Shown here piece after piece: positions 1 through 9,117 of a stretch of DNA of 64,000 bases. Each line of letters begins with the position of its first letter. Position 1 is the stretch's first letter. Location: NCBI GenBank assembly GCA_028287035.1, contig JAQBQL010000222.1:11198-75197 (forward strand), in the 5' to 3' direction. The DNA comes from Labilithrix sp. (GTDB lineage: Bacteria > Myxococcota > Polyangia > Polyangiales > Polyangiaceae). Below the pieces are notes generated by a model. It did not search any database. It was not told the origin of the DNA and saw nothing but the letters and a program-made list of their open reading frames with translations. The position numbers were made by a program, and so were the translations under genes.

Positions 1-1246
1 GACCGAACGCCCCGCCGAAGATGCCGCCCAGCACCATCGACGGACCGAAGTCGCCGGCGCTGCCGCCGGTGCCGACGGTGAGCGAGGTCGCGAGGATCTT
101 CACGACGCCGAGCGCGAGCAGCACCTCGACGCCGCGCCAGCCGCTCGGGAACCAGGGCGCTCCGGTGATCGCCACCTGCGCCGCCCCGTAGCCGCCGCCG
201 AGGATGCCGAGCCCCTGCCCCTCCCCCATGTGCGTCCCGAAGTAATAGACGAGCGGCGTCGCGAGCACGCCGAGCATGAGACCCCCGGCCGCGGGCTTGG
301 CCCAGCCCGGCAGGCTCGTGCGTGCGGTGACATCCTTCACCACGTGCATGGCGCGCACGAAGGCGGCCGCGGCGAGGCTCACGACGAGCGCCATCAGCGC
401 GTAGAGCGGCAGGTGCGCCGGGACGAACGGGTACTTGGGCGCGTGCGCGAAGAGCGTGCTCTCGCCGAAGAACGAGATGAACACCGAGTACGACACCACG
501 CTCGCGAGGACCGAGGGCACGAGGGCGTCGGACTCGAAGTCGTCGCGGTGGAGGACCTCGACGGCGAGGAGCGCTGCGCCCAGCGGGGTGCGGAACACGG
601 CGGCCATGCCGGCCGCCGCCCCGGCGACGAGGAGGATCCGGCGCTCGCGATCGGTGACCCGCAGGTAGCGGCCGACCAGCGACCCGATGGACCCGCCGAC
701 CTGCATCGTCGGCCCCTCGCGACCGCCCGAGCCGCCGAACCCGAGCGTCGCGATCGAGGCGACCATCTTCACGAGCGGAACGCGGCGACGCACCAGGCCG
801 CCCTTCGTGTGGAACGCGTCGATGATCGCGTCGGCGCCGCCGCCCCGCGTCTCCGGCGCGAGCGTCGACGCGACACCGCCGATCAGCGCGCCGATCGCGG
901 GCAGCACCCACAGCAGCCAGGGGCGGAAGACCGTGTGGATCGGGACGAGCTCGTCGCCCTCGCCCGCCGCGCGGAGCGGGAGGTATCCGGTCAGGCCCTC
1001 GAGAACGAAGTGCTGGGTGAGCTCGAGGCCCTCCACGAAGATCAGGCTCACGATCCCGACTGCCGCGCCGACCGCCGCCGCATGCAGCAGCGTGCGTCCG
1101 AGCAGCTGCAGGGTCGGCGGTGCGCGGCTGACGAAGCCGTCGTCGAGCACGCGCGCCAGACGCCGGAGCACCGGCTGCGGAAGCGTGGAGAGCCGGTCGG
1201 ACGGGGGGCCGGGAGGCCGAGATGGCGGGCCCGAGCTCGGATGCAT
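1..1246 (-). CDS. Voltage-gated chloride channel (ClC) family protein, 3' end cut by window
   Basis: This is a ClC-type chloride channel or Cl-/H+ antiporter of the inner membrane. I translated it by hand because it runs off the window start without a stop codon. About 415 residues are present from an ATG at 1246. The selectivity-filter motif GSGGREGPT is intact, with the gating glutamate near residue 177, and is followed by FRTPLGAALLAVEV. The late filter segment TGGSAGDFGPS lies near residue 400. Several hydrophobic helices separate these motifs. The missing part is the last membrane helices and any CBS domains. It begins 23 bases after the phospholipase-D-like gene stops, so the two are probably co-transcribed. 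Family assignment is firm. Whether it is a channel or an exchanger cannot be told from what is visible. Confidence 0.9.
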   Translation of the reverse strand, partial: MHPSSGPPSRPPGPPSDRLSTLPQPVLRRLARVLDDGFVSRAPPTLQLLGRTLLHAAAVGAAVGIVSLIFVEGLELTQHFVLEGLTGYLPLRAAGEGDELVPIHTVFRPWLLWVLPAIGALIGGVASTLAPETRGGGADAIIDAFHTKGGLVRRRVPLVKMVASIATLGFGGSGGREGPTMQVGGSIGSLVGRYLRVTDRERRILLVAGAAAGMAAVFRTPLGAALLAVEVLHRDDFESDALVPSVLASVVSYSVFISFFGESTLFAHAPKYPFVPAHLPLYALMALVVSLAAAAFVRAMHVVKDVTARTSLPGWAKPAAGGLMLGVLATPLVYYFGTHMGEGQGLGILGGGYGAAQVAITGAPWFPSGWRGVEVLLALGVVKILATSLTVGTGGSAGDFGPSMVLGGIFGGAFG

Positions 1247-1269
1247 CGCCACGGCTTCCCTTCTTACGC

Positions 1270-2592
1270 CTAGAGCACGCGCTTCGCGAGCAACGCGAGC
1301 GTCCGCGGGTCACGGATGCGACGGCGCAGCCCGCCGAGGGTGCCATAGAGCTCGTGCTGTCCGATGCGGCGCGCGTGCGTGATGTCGACGTCGCGCACGT
1401 TCTCGAGGATCCAGCGAGCGAGCGGCTCGTCGTCGACGAGGACGACGAGCTCGAAGTCCTTGTCGTCCTCGAGGCTGCGGTAGTTCAGGTTCGTCGACCC
1501 GTGGATCGAGTACCGCTCGTCGAACACCGCCATCTTCAGGTGATTGAAGTGGTTTTGGTACTCGTGGACCGTGATGTCGTGATCCAGAAACCGCGCGTAG
1601 TGGTGCTCCTGCGCGTCCTGGCCGAAGGCGTTGTCGTTGAGCCTGCCGGCCGGGAGGACGAGCGTGATCTCGAGCTCCGGCCGCGCGCGCTTCGCCTCGC
1701 AGAGCGCGTCGCCGACCGCCTCGTGATAAAAGTACGGATTCTCGATGAAGATGGACCGCCGGGCCTCGGCGATCAGGCGGAGGTAGAGCCCCCGGACCTC
1801 GTTCGGCTCGTCGCTCGGCGCGTTGCAGTGGACATGAGCGTGCCCGATCGGCGCCCCGCGCGGCGCACCGGCCGCGGGGAGCGGAGGAGCGCTGTCGTAG
1901 TGCTCCCCGCCGTCGAGCAGCCAGCGGTCGTGGAAGGCCGCTTCGAGGTCGACCACGATCGGTCCCTCGAAGCGCGTCAGGCTGTCGTGCCACTTCCACC
2001 ACGGCTCGTCGGCGCCGGCCTTCTTGCGCTCCTCGGCCTCGAGCTTCGCGTCCTTCGTGGGGTCGAAGGGCACGTGATACATGTATTGCGCACCGATGTT
2101 TGCGCCGCCGCACCAGCCCACCCGGCCATCGACGATGACGAGCTTCCGGTGGTCGACGTGCATGTCGTCGATCGAGATGCCCTTGCGGATCTGCTGCGCC
2201 ATCGAGACGAGACGCGGCGCCAGGCCCGGGAGCTCGAGGTCGTAGTCGATGTTCGTGTCGTGCACGAGGACGCCCGCCTCGCGCATCTGCTCGACCATCG
2301 GCTGCACGTTCATCGGATTCTTTCGAAACTCCGGGTCGTGCCGCATCATCTCGCGCTCGCCCGTCGAGAAGGGATCGCCCATCGCCGTCTTCTCGACGTT
2401 GATGAGCACCCGGACGTCGAGCCCCTCGCGCGCGCGGCGGGAGAGCAGCGCCGCGACCTCCTCGCCGACCGGGTCACGGAAGAAGAGGAACATCGAGACG
2501 TGGATGCTTCGCCGCGCCTCGGCGAGGTCCCGCAGGAGGGCGGGGAGGATGCGATGCCCATCGACGAACATCTCGGCGAAGTTCCCGTTCAT
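1270..2592 (-). CDS. Phospholipase D-fold protein, cardiolipin synthase-like
   Basis: This 440-residue protein has two phospholipase D catalytic motifs of the HxKxxxxD type. HRKLVIVD begins at H148 and HLKMAVFD lies near residue 365, followed by the GSTNLNYRS segment typical of cardiolipin synthases. In the family the two histidines act together to transfer phosphatidyl groups, so phospholipid synthesis or cleavage at the membrane is likely. No clear N-terminal transmembrane hairpin is visible, unlike classical ClsA, so it resembles ClsB or a generic PLD-family hydrolase. Its ATG is only 32 bases from the divergent acyltransferase start, which leaves a very short shared promoter region. The chloride channel gene follows 23 bases downstream. 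Confidence 0.85.
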   Translation of the reverse strand: MNGNFAEMFVDGHRILPALLRDLAEARRSIHVSMFLFFRDPVGEEVAALLSRRAREGLDVRVLINVEKTAMGDPFSTGEREMMRHDPEFRKNPMNVQPMVEQMREAGVLVHDTNIDYDLELPGLAPRLVSMAQQIRKGISIDDMHVDHRKLVIVDGRVGWCGGANIGAQYMYHVPFDPTKDAKLEAEERKKAGADEPWWKWHDSLTRFEGPIVVDLEAAFHDRWLLDGGEHYDSAPPLPAAGAPRGAPIGHAHVHCNAPSDEPNEVRGLYLRLIAEARRSIFIENPYFYHEAVGDALCEAKRARPELEITLVLPAGRLNDNAFGQDAQEHHYARFLDHDITVHEYQNHFNHLKMAVFDERYSIHGSTNLNYRSLEDDKDFELVVLVDDEPLARWILENVRDVDITHARRIGQHELYGTLGGLRRRIRDPRTLALLAKRVL

Positions 2593-2624
2593 CGGGCACC
2601 CACCATAGCGGTATTCTGCGGCGC

Positions 2625-3797
2625 ATGCCCGGGCGAAGCTTCCTCTCGCTCGACCTGCTCGACAACCGCTACCCCTCCCTCCACGGGCTCCGGGTGCTCG
2701 CGATCGTGAGCGTGGTGCAGTTCCACGTGACGTGGATCTTCGCCGCCGAGCAGGGCATCCGTCTCGACCACGACTTCACCGTCTCGTCCCTGACGGTGTT
2801 CTTCGGCATGGATCTCTTCTTCATGCTGAGCGGCTTCCTGATCGGGATGATCCTGTTTCGCTCGCTCGAGAAGAACGGCCACCAGAACCTGAAGCGGTTC
2901 TACATCCGGCGCGTCTCTCGCACGTTCCCCGCCTACTACGTGGTCCTCACGTATCTCGCGCTGACGACGGCGTTGACGGCGTCGCAGCTCCGCCACCTTC
3001 CGCTCGAGTACGTCTACGCGACGAACTTCCTGTCGCTGCTCCGCAACGACATCATCATGTTCTGGGGGTGGTCGCTGGCGCTCGAGGAGCAGTTCTACCT
3101 CACGGTGCCGATCCTCTTCTTCGTGCTGCACCGGATCAAGGGCGACCCGCTGAAGCTCACCCTCCTCCTGTCGGTGTGGCTGCTCGCGCTCGTCATCCGC
3201 CTCCACGTCTTCCTGCATCGCGGGCCCTGGAGCGATCTCTCGCTCTACGAGGCGCTCTACTTCCGGCCGCACACGCGATTCGACACGCTGGTCGCGGGCA
3301 TCGTGCTCGCGTTCGTGCACCATCGGTTCGGCGACCGGGTGACGGCCTGGCTGAAGGCGCCCTTTCACCGGGCGCTGCTCGGGATGATGTCGCTCGGCTG
3401 CCTGTGGCTGCTCGTGCAGCCCTGGATGTTCGGCAATCAGCACCTCCAGCTCGTCCACGTGTTCGCGTGGGGGACGGTGACGAGCGTGATGTACTTCGGG
3501 TGGCTGTTGCTCCTCATCCACGGCGACACCGACGGCTTCGTGCACCGGCTGCTGTCGGCACCGATCTTCCGGCGCATCGCGACGCTCGGGTACGGCGTGT
3601 ATCTCGTCCACATCCCGATCTGCGACCAGGTCATCGTGCCGGCGGCGCGGCTGCTCCAGAACCGTCACTGGCCCATGGTGATCGTCTGGCCGCTGGCGCT
3701 CGCGGGGCTGATGCTCACCTCGCTGGGGCTCGCCTACGTGATGCACGTCCTCATCGAGAAGCCGTCGCTGCGCATCCGCGAGCGGCTCGCCGGCTAG
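2625..3797 (+). CDS. Acyltransferase 3 family membrane protein (OafA/YrhL-like)
   Basis: This 390-residue polytopic membrane protein belongs to the acyltransferase 3 family, which transfers acyl groups to surface sugars or lipids. The N-terminal signature HGLRVLAIVSVVQFH sits in the first helix at about residues 20-35. The helix ending in FFMLSGFLIGMILFRS and the cytoplasmic RRVSRTFPAYY segment near residue 95 are also typical. Around ten hydrophobic helices follow. The ATG at 2625 starts just before the conserved core, so the length is normal for the family. The acceptor cannot be predicted, because no polysaccharide cluster is adjacent. It ends four bases before the convergent membrane protein gene. 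Confidence 0.88.
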   Translation: MPGRSFLSLDLLDNRYPSLHGLRVLAIVSVVQFHVTWIFAAEQGIRLDHDFTVSSLTVFFGMDLFFMLSGFLIGMILFRSLEKNGHQNLKRFYIRRVSRTFPAYYVVLTYLALTTALTASQLRHLPLEYVYATNFLSLLRNDIIMFWGWSLALEEQFYLTVPILFFVLHRIKGDPLKLTLLLSVWLLALVIRLHVFLHRGPWSDLSLYEALYFRPHTRFDTLVAGIVLAFVHHRFGDRVTAWLKAPFHRALLGMMSLGCLWLLVQPWMFGNQHLQLVHVFAWGTVTSVMYFGWLLLLIHGDTDGFVHRLLSAPIFRRIATLGYGVYLVHIPICDQVIVPAARLLQNRHWPMVIVWPLALAGLMLTSLGLAYVMHVLIEKPSLRIRERLAG

Positions 3798-3800
3798 CCG

Positions 3801-5609
3801 TCACGGGTCGAAGGGCGCGCCGAAGCCCTCGCTCGGCAGCTCCACGTCGCGCGTCGCCTCGAACGCGTCGCTCAGCCACACGAGACCGTCGGGGTCGTCG
3901 TCGAACTCGAAGCGCGCGCTCCGTGGGCCGGCCGGCCCGGTCTCGAGGATCGTGACCTGGAAGCCGGGCGCGGCGATCACGTCGTCCTTGCGGAGCGGCG
4001 CGTCGGTGCTGCGATAGAGGTTCCGCTCCCCGATCGGATAGAGGCCTCGTCCCTGGCCGGCAACGACATCGAGCGTGCGCGGGCCACGCCGGAGAACGAG
4101 GACGTGGCCCGCCTGCGAGAGGACCCGCCACGTTGCCGGCGTCTCGCCGCGCGGGTCGAGCGCGAAGGGCGCGAAGAAGACCCCCGCCATCCCTCGCACG
4201 ACGCCGATGTGCGCCTCGGCCGGGGGCCCCGTGCGCGCGCGCACCCACGCGACGCGCCCCGCGAAGTCGGAGGCGTCGCTGCGGTGCAGCTCGCTCGCCA
4301 GGAACGAGATCCCCGGCGCGTGGACGAAGTGCACGAAGCCGAGCCCCAGCGCGGTCACCGCCGAGAGGGAGCCGGCGAGACCGCGCGCCACCCGCGGTTC
4401 GCCTTCCCGGGGGAACCACGCGTGGTCGACGAGCATGGCAACGACCGCGGCGATGCCGAGCGTTCCGACCCCGAGGAGTCGCCGCGCGGGCACGACGGCG
4501 AGCGTCGGGACGAGGGCGAGCAGCGAGCCGACGAGGAGCCAGAGCACGGCGCGTCGCTCGCGCGGCGACGAGGCAGCGAGAAGCCTCCGCAGCGGAAGCA
4601 CGAGGGCGAGCGCGGTCAGCACGACCGCCGCGCTCAGCACGCTGCGCCAGACGCCGGTGCGGAAGCTCTCGGTGTCGAAGCCGAGCCACCCCGTCGCGAG
4701 GAGTGCAACGCCGCGCCACGGAGCGTTCGCGAGGAACGCGCGGGGCTCGTGCAGCGGGTCCGAGTAGAAGCCCGAGGCGGCCGCGCCGTAACCGAGCACC
4801 CCGCGCAGGGTCAGGTAGGCGGCAGCAGGCGCGGCGAAGGTGAGCCACGCCGAGACGCGGCGGACGAGGCTCTCCGAGCTGCGCCCGAGCTCCATGGCGA
4901 CGACGTAGCCGCCGAACGAGAGCGCGTACTCGCCGCCCGCGAACAGCGCGAGGGCGAACAGGCCGGACGCCGCGAGCGCCCGCCCGGCGGTGCGGTCCTC
5001 GCGGAAGCGGACCTGGGCCGACAGCGCGAGACTTCCGAAGCACAGCGCGATGAGCGTCTCGCGATTCGCCACCCAGGCGAGCGGTAGCGCGTGGCAGGGG
5101 GCGAGCGCGAAGATGGCGGTGGCGATCGACGCGGGCCGCCGCGGCAGCACCCGCCGGAAGAGCGCCCGCGCCGCGAGCACGGCGAGCACCCACCACGCGA
5201 GCGAGTGGAGGTGCATGGGCAGCGCGGCGTGCGCCAGCACCCGGTGGTCCACGTAGAGGAGGAGGCTCGCGAGCGGCCGGAAGAAGCGGATCGTCAGGTG
5301 CGCGTCGCTCCACCACGGGAGGAGGCCCCGGCTGGCGAGCGCCGCGCGATCGCCGTCGTCGACGAAGGAATAGAGATCGAAGGGGCTGCGCGGTGCGGGC
5401 CAGGTCCCCTCGACCATCGACGCCTGCAGGTGATCGTCGAGAAAGAGCGGCGCGAAGACGGCCGGCGAGAAGAGCAGAGCCCCGAAGAGGAGGAGAATCA
5501 CCAGCGCGAGCACCGGCTGCTCACGTTTCTTTCGCGTCTCGGAAGTGCTCGCGGAGGTGATGTGCGACGCGCTTTTTGCCGTGTTTCGGGGGGTGATCTC
5601 GATCGCCAC
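3801..5609 (-). CDS. Polytopic membrane protein, probable GT-C-fold glycosyltransferase
   Basis: This 602-residue protein has a cytoplasmic N-terminus of about 30 residues and then many hydrophobic helices. After the first helix comes an acidic pair (LDDH, near residue 57). An acidic pair in the first outer loop is what GT-C enzymes such as protein O-mannosyltransferases use. The last 180 residues look like a soluble periplasmic domain. I do not recognise a closer family, so the glycosyltransferase call is inference from topology. The start is a GTG at 5609. Two further membrane proteins in the window (29928 and 43295) have a comparable build but no obvious close identity to this one. Confidence 0.6.
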   Translation of the reverse strand: MAIEITPRNTAKSASHITSASTSETRKKREQPVLALVILLLFGALLFSPAVFAPLFLDDHLQASMVEGTWPAPRSPFDLYSFVDDGDRAALASRGLLPWWSDAHLTIRFFRPLASLLLYVDHRVLAHAALPMHLHSLAWWVLAVLAARALFRRVLPRRPASIATAIFALAPCHALPLAWVANRETLIALCFGSLALSAQVRFREDRTAGRALAASGLFALALFAGGEYALSFGGYVVAMELGRSSESLVRRVSAWLTFAAPAAAYLTLRGVLGYGAAASGFYSDPLHEPRAFLANAPWRGVALLATGWLGFDTESFRTGVWRSVLSAAVVLTALALVLPLRRLLAASSPRERRAVLWLLVGSLLALVPTLAVVPARRLLGVGTLGIAAVVAMLVDHAWFPREGEPRVARGLAGSLSAVTALGLGFVHFVHAPGISFLASELHRSDASDFAGRVAWVRARTGPPAEAHIGVVRGMAGVFFAPFALDPRGETPATWRVLSQAGHVLVLRRGPRTLDVVAGQGRGLYPIGERNLYRSTDAPLRKDDVIAAPGFQVTILETGPAGPRSARFEFDDDPDGLVWLSDAFEATRDVELPSEGFGAPFDP

Positions 5610-5679
5610 GTCAGCTCGAGCCTCGGGTTGGGCGCTCTTCGGCGTTCCGGCTCTTCATATTCGCGAGGTCTGAAGTAGT

Positions 5680-6042
5680 GTGAGCGCCGTGAAGCAGGCC
5701 ACCTTGTCAAAGTCCGCGTTCGCCGTCACCGCAATCCTCGTCGGCCTCCTGGTCGTCGGCGCGCCCGCCTGCGCCGGCAGCGAGGAATCGCCGGCCGAAG
5801 CGGTCGCCACGCCGGACGCCGCGCCTGCCACGACGGTCCCGCCCGCGGCCACCACGCCGGCGCCGCCCGAGAAGAAGTGCCCGTCGTCGTGCACGACGGA
5901 CGCGGAGTGCGCGAACGCCTGCCCCGCCCTCCCCGGCGGCGTCCAGTGCTGCGACGTGACGGTCGGCAAGTGCTTCGGGTCGAAGACCGCGACCTGCCCG
6001 GCCCCGGGCCCGACCGGCACCGAGCCGCCGCCCGCCTACTGA
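5680..6042 (+). CDS. Small secreted Cys-rich protein
   Basis: This 120-residue protein starts with GTG and has a hydrophobic signal segment at residues 13-31. An Ala/Pro/Thr-rich linker of about 30 residues follows, then a C-terminal domain with eight cysteines, including the spacing CTTDAECANAC. Such domains are common in myxobacterial envelope proteins and are held together by disulfides. The sequence before the first cysteine (GAPAC) is a poor lipobox, so export by signal peptidase I is as likely as lipidation. Its function is unknown. It is divergent from the large membrane protein across a gap of 70 bases and convergent with the thioesterase gene eight bases away. Confidence 0.6.
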   Translation: MSAVKQATLSKSAFAVTAILVGLLVVGAPACAGSEESPAEAVATPDAAPATTVPPAATTPAPPEKKCPSSCTTDAECANACPALPGGVQCCDVTVGKCFGSKTATCPAPGPTGTEPPPAY

Positions 6043-6049
6043 TCGCGCG

Positions 6050-6493
6050 TCACCCGAGCACCAGGGTCTGAAAGGCCCTGCGCATCGGCTCGGGGATGCT
6101 CACCGGCTTCATGTCACGGTCCACGAACACGTGGACGAAGTAGCCGACCGCACAGAGCTCCTCGCTCCCGTGGCGGAAGATGCCGACGCCGTAGCGCACG
6201 CTCGAGGAGCCGAGCTTCTCGATGCGCAGCCCGGCGTCGATGTCGTCCGGGAACGCGACGGTCCGCAGGTAACGACACTTCGACTCGACGCACAGGCCCA
6301 CCACCGCGCCGTTCTTCGGGTCGAGGCCCGCCTCGGCGATGAGCCACCGGTTGATGACCGTGTCGAAGTACGAGTAGTAGACGACGTTGTTGACGTGACC
6401 GTAGAGGTCGTTGTCCATCCAGCGCGTCGGGATGTGGAGGAAGTGCCGGAAGTCCTGGCGGCGATCCTGGGGCACGGCGGGCTTGTCGCTCAT
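6050..6493 (-). CDS. Acyl-CoA thioesterase, 4-hydroxybenzoyl-CoA thioesterase (hotdog) family
   Basis: This is a 147-residue single hotdog-fold thioesterase. The motif [19 protein letters not shown] carries the Asp/Asn residue and the HVNN segment typical of YbgC/4HBT enzymes, which hydrolyse short or aromatic acyl-CoA thioesters in the cytoplasm. The frame is open well upstream, but the ATG at 6493 fits best. It overlaps the stop of the preceding dehydrogenase gene by four bases (ATGA), which indicates translational coupling, and it gives the family length. The partner enzyme handles hydroxy- and oxo-acids, so a shared role in clearing acyl-CoA or hydroxyacid intermediates is plausible but not proven. 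Confidence 0.85.
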   Translation of the reverse strand: MSDKPAVPQDRRQDFRHFLHIPTRWMDNDLYGHVNNVVYYSYFDTVINRWLIAEAGLDPKNGAVVGLCVESKCRYLRTVAFPDDIDAGLRIEKLGSSSVRYGVGIFRHGSEELCAVGYFVHVFVDRDMKPVSIPEPMRRAFQTLVLG

Positions 6494-7836
6494 GCGCCGG
6501 CCCTCACCGCGTTGCGCTCGGGCGACGTGAGCTTCATCGCGCCGCGGAAGAGGGCCGCCAGCTCGGGCTCCGCGACGGGGATGGGCGCGTTGTCGAGGAG
6601 ACGTTTCTGCACGATGGTTCCTTTCACGAGCGCGTCGACGTCGCCCTCCCCGTAGCCGATCGCGGAGAGGCCGTGGGGGATGCCGGTGGCGCGCATGAGG
6701 CGTTCGAGCTCCGTCGCGAGGATCTCGCCCGCGTCGGCAGGGCTGGCTCCGCGGACGTCCGCGCCGAGCAGCCTGGCGCCCTCGAGGTGGCGGTCGGGGC
6801 AGGCGGCGGCGGTGGCGCGGAACACGCTCGGAGCGTTCAGCACGACCGACACCCCGTGCGGGACCATCGGCGCCTCCGCGTGGTAGCCCGGCATCGTGAA
6901 GTCCCGCACGAGACCGGCCACGGCGTACGCCATCCCGTGAGGCAGGTGGACGCCGGCATTGCCGAACGCGATGCCGGCGAGGGACGCCGCCCACGTGAGC
7001 TGCTCGCGCGCCTCGGCGTCCGACGCGTCACGGACGGCGCGCTCCAGGTACGCGCCGGCGAGACGGAGCGCCTCGACGCTGCCGAGATCGCTCCACGGAT
7101 TCGCACCCTGGCTCATCGGCCGGAGGGACGGCCGCTCCGGCGCCGCGCGCTTGCCGTGGGGCCGCGCGGTGTACGACTCGAGCGCGTGACAGAGCACGTC
7201 GAAGCCGCTCGCGGCGACGACTCCGCCCGGCAACGTGGCGGTGGTCGTCGGGTCGACCAGCGCGAGGGTCGGACGCAGGCGCCGCGAGGCGATGCCCGTC
7301 TTCGCGGCGAGCGCGAGGACGTCGCACACCGCGATGCCGGTGGTCTCGCTCCCCGTACCGCACGTCGTGGGGCACGCGACGTGAGGCGGGAGCGTGCCCG
7401 GCACCGCCGCGCCGGCGCCGACCGGCTTGTTCACGTAGGTGAGGAAGTCGGCGGGGAACGTGGCGTACAGGCTGGCCGCCTTGCACGTGTCGATGACCGA
7501 CCCGCCGCCGACCGAGACGTACGCATCGAACCGTCCCTCGGAGGCGAATCGCGCCGCCGCGAGGAAGGAGGCGTCCGTGGGCTCGACGGCGGTCTCGTCG
7601 TAGACCGCAACGTCGAGCCCCGCCGCCGCGAGCGAGCGCTTCACGATGGCGACGTGCTCGAGCGCGCCGACCCAGCGATCGGTGAAGAGCGCGATGCGTC
7701 GCGCGTCCGGCGCGACCGACCTCACGTGGTCACCTGCCTCGACGAGGGCGCCTCGTCCGAAGACGACCTGAGAGGCATCGATGGAGAAGATCCCGTCTCC
7801 GCCGGCCTCCGTCAGCCATGCATGCGCACACGCCAT
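6490..7836 (-). CDS. Iron-containing alcohol dehydrogenase, hydroxyacid-oxoacid transhydrogenase type
   Basis: This 448-residue group III Fe-dependent dehydrogenase carries the dinucleotide motif [12 protein letters not shown] and the segment [13 protein letters not shown]. The metal-binding region includes [25 protein letters not shown] and MVPHGVSV, which supply the Asp and His ligands. An insert near [13 protein letters not shown] is typical of the ADHFE1-like branch. That branch oxidises 4-hydroxybutyrate with 2-oxoglutarate as acceptor in the cytoplasm. The length matches that subfamily. It is the first gene of a two-gene unit with the thioesterase and lies eight bases upstream of it in coding order terms of overlap. 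Assignment to the family is firm and the exact substrate is inferred. Confidence 0.87.
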   Translation of the reverse strand: MACAHAWLTEAGGDGIFSIDASQVVFGRGALVEAGDHVRSVAPDARRIALFTDRWVGALEHVAIVKRSLAAAGLDVAVYDETAVEPTDASFLAAARFASEGRFDAYVSVGGGSVIDTCKAASLYATFPADFLTYVNKPVGAGAAVPGTLPPHVACPTTCGTGSETTGIAVCDVLALAAKTGIASRRLRPTLALVDPTTTATLPGGVVAASGFDVLCHALESYTARPHGKRAAPERPSLRPMSQGANPWSDLGSVEALRLAGAYLERAVRDASDAEAREQLTWAASLAGIAFGNAGVHLPHGMAYAVAGLVRDFTMPGYHAEAPMVPHGVSVVLNAPSVFRATAAACPDRHLEGARLLGADVRGASPADAGEILATELERLMRATGIPHGLSAIGYGEGDVDALVKGTIVQKRLLDNAPIPVAEPELAALFRGAMKLTSPERNAVRAGA

Positions 7837-7843
7837 CGCCGCC

Positions 7844-8278
7844 TCACTTGCAATAGGGACTGCACACCTCGGTCACGCACCCGGCACGCGCCGCCGCCTT
7901 CGGCTTGCAGGCCGGCGCCTGAGCGTAACACCCGTCCGCGCACGCGCAGTCGCCCGCCGCACAGGCGCTCACGCACTTGCTGATGTCGAACGTGCAGGTG
8001 GGCTCCGCCTGCTCGGCCTCGCCCTGCGCCGCGCACTTGCCACCGAACTCACGGAACTGCTCGCAATCGCACGACGGTCCCGGCGCCGCGGCGAGGCAGT
8101 CCGAGCACGTCCGCTCGCCGCGGCGTTGCCAGGCGACGCGGAGCTCGCACGACTGCTTCACGTCGTCCACGCCGTTGCCCGCCGCGGCCGGCGCGGTGGA
8201 CGGGCTCGACGAGCTGCTGCAGGCGCTCACGACGAGAGTGAACGCGAGGCAGATCGAAGAAGCGGCGCGCGAGAACAT
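7844..8278 (-). CDS. Cys-rich lipoprotein
   Basis: This 144-residue protein has a signal peptide ending in a good lipobox, LVVSAC, with the lipidated cysteine at residue 20. A Ser/Ala/Pro spacer follows, then a compact domain with sixteen cysteines, several in CxC and CxxC spacing. It should be anchored in the envelope, with the domain stabilised by disulfides or, less likely, metal. No named family is recognised. The stop lies just upstream of the transhydrogenase start, so the two could be co-transcribed. A strong hairpin upstream (8307-8339) probably separates it from the CsbD gene. Confidence 0.65.
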   Translation of the reverse strand: MFSRAASSICLAFTLVVSACSSSSSPSTAPAAAGNGVDDVKQSCELRVAWQRRGERTCSDCLAAAPGPSCDCEQFREFGGKCAAQGEAEQAEPTCTFDISKCVSACAAGDCACADGCYAQAPACKPKAAARAGCVTEVCSPYCK

Positions 8279-8306
8279 CGCTCTAGCGTTGCCACGAAAA
8301 TGCCCG

Positions 8307-8339
8307 AAGGCCCAGACCGAACGTATCGGGCTGAGCCTT
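8307..8339 (-). terminator. Hairpin downstream of the CsbD-like gene
   Basis: AAGGCCCAG pairs with CTGAGCCTT except for one mismatch, and an inner CCGA pairs with TCGG around a five-base loop. Read on the minus strand, the stem lies 51 bases after the CsbD stop and is followed by a short T-rich stretch (CATTTTCG). The T-tract is weak, so this may be a processing or attenuation structure instead of a strong intrinsic terminator. Confidence 0.5.
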
Positions 8340-8389
8340 GGGTCGCGTGCGCGAGTGAGCGGCGCGCGCCGCCCACGATGACGAGAGAC

Positions 8390-8689
8390 TCAGTCGTTCG
8401 CCTTCTGGCGAGCCTCGCCCTTCAGCTCGCGGGCCTTGCCCTCGACCTGCATCTGCTCGTTGTCGATGGCCGCGCCGATGCGGTTCTTGACGGCGCCGGT
8501 GACCTCCTCGATCGCGCCCTTGACGCGCTCGCCAGCCTTCGCCGCCTCCTGCTTGCCCTGGCCCTTGAGCTCCTTGGCCTTGCCCTCGGCTTCCATCTGC
8601 TCGTTGCCGATCAGCGCGCCGACGTTCTTCTTGATCGCGCCGCCGATTTCCTCGGCCTTGCCTTCACCACGGTTCGCTTCGTTGCTCAT
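8390..8689 (-). CDS. CsbD-like stress protein with two tandem repeats
   Basis: This small hydrophilic protein of 99 residues is made of two CsbD domains. Each contains the segment NEQM followed by EGKAKELKG or EGKARELKG. CsbD proteins are general stress proteins in Bacillus, and their biochemical role is not known. The ATG at 8689 is preceded by a good ribosome site (AAAGGAC). The frame continues further upstream without support, so that part is not included. The two copies are also similar at DNA level, with a period near 147 bases, so they arose by internal duplication. The gene lies downstream of the ECF sigma factor module and could be one of its targets, which is inference. Confidence 0.85.
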   Translation of the reverse strand: MSNEANRGEGKAEEIGGAIKKNVGALIGNEQMEAEGKAKELKGQGKQEAAKAGERVKGAIEEVTGAVKNRIGAAIDNEQMQVEGKARELKGEARQKAND

Positions 8690-8862
8690 GACTTGTCCTT
8701 TGGTAAGTGGCGCGGATTGCGCGATGGGGGTTCGTCGAGGGTCATCGCAAGCGTCGTGCCTGCTCGCGGTATGCCGATTCACACGTTTCAGGCCTGCCGG
8801 AGCGGCGCGAATCGCGACATGGCGGCAAGGACGCCGCGCACCGAGGCGCGGCGATGCGGCGC

Positions 8863-9117
8863 TCAGCGCCGGCCGCCCTCGATCCGCGCGAGGACTGCCC
8901 GGGCCGTGCCGGACAGCCCGTCCGGGTCGAGCGCGGCCTCGACCTGGCGGAGCGCTCGCGCGAGCACCTCGGCACGGTGCCGCCCCGCCGCATCCAGATC
9001 GTGCCACGCGGGATGGTAACGAAGCTCGTCCCGTGATGCGGGCCGGTAGGCGGCGGCCACCTGCTCGACGAGCAGATCCGTCGTCGGGTCCCCCGTGCCT
9101 CCTCCGGGCTGCGTCAC
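8863..9117 (-). CDS. Small protein coupled to the ECF sigma factor, possible sigma regulator
   Basis: This is an 84-residue soluble, probably helical protein with no membrane segment and no cysteines. It begins with GTG at 9117, overlapping the ECF sigma factor stop by four bases (GTGA). That tight coupling suggests the two proteins act together. A short histidine-containing patch, RYHPAWHDLD, sits in the middle, but it lacks the HxxxCxxC zinc motif of ZAS anti-sigma factors. I do not recognise a family. An anti-sigma or accessory role is proposed only from position and coupling. Confidence 0.6.
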   Translation of the reverse strand: MTQPGGGTGDPTTDLLVEQVAAAYRPASRDELRYHPAWHDLDAAGRHRAEVLARALRQVEAALDPDGLSGTARAVLARIEGGRR

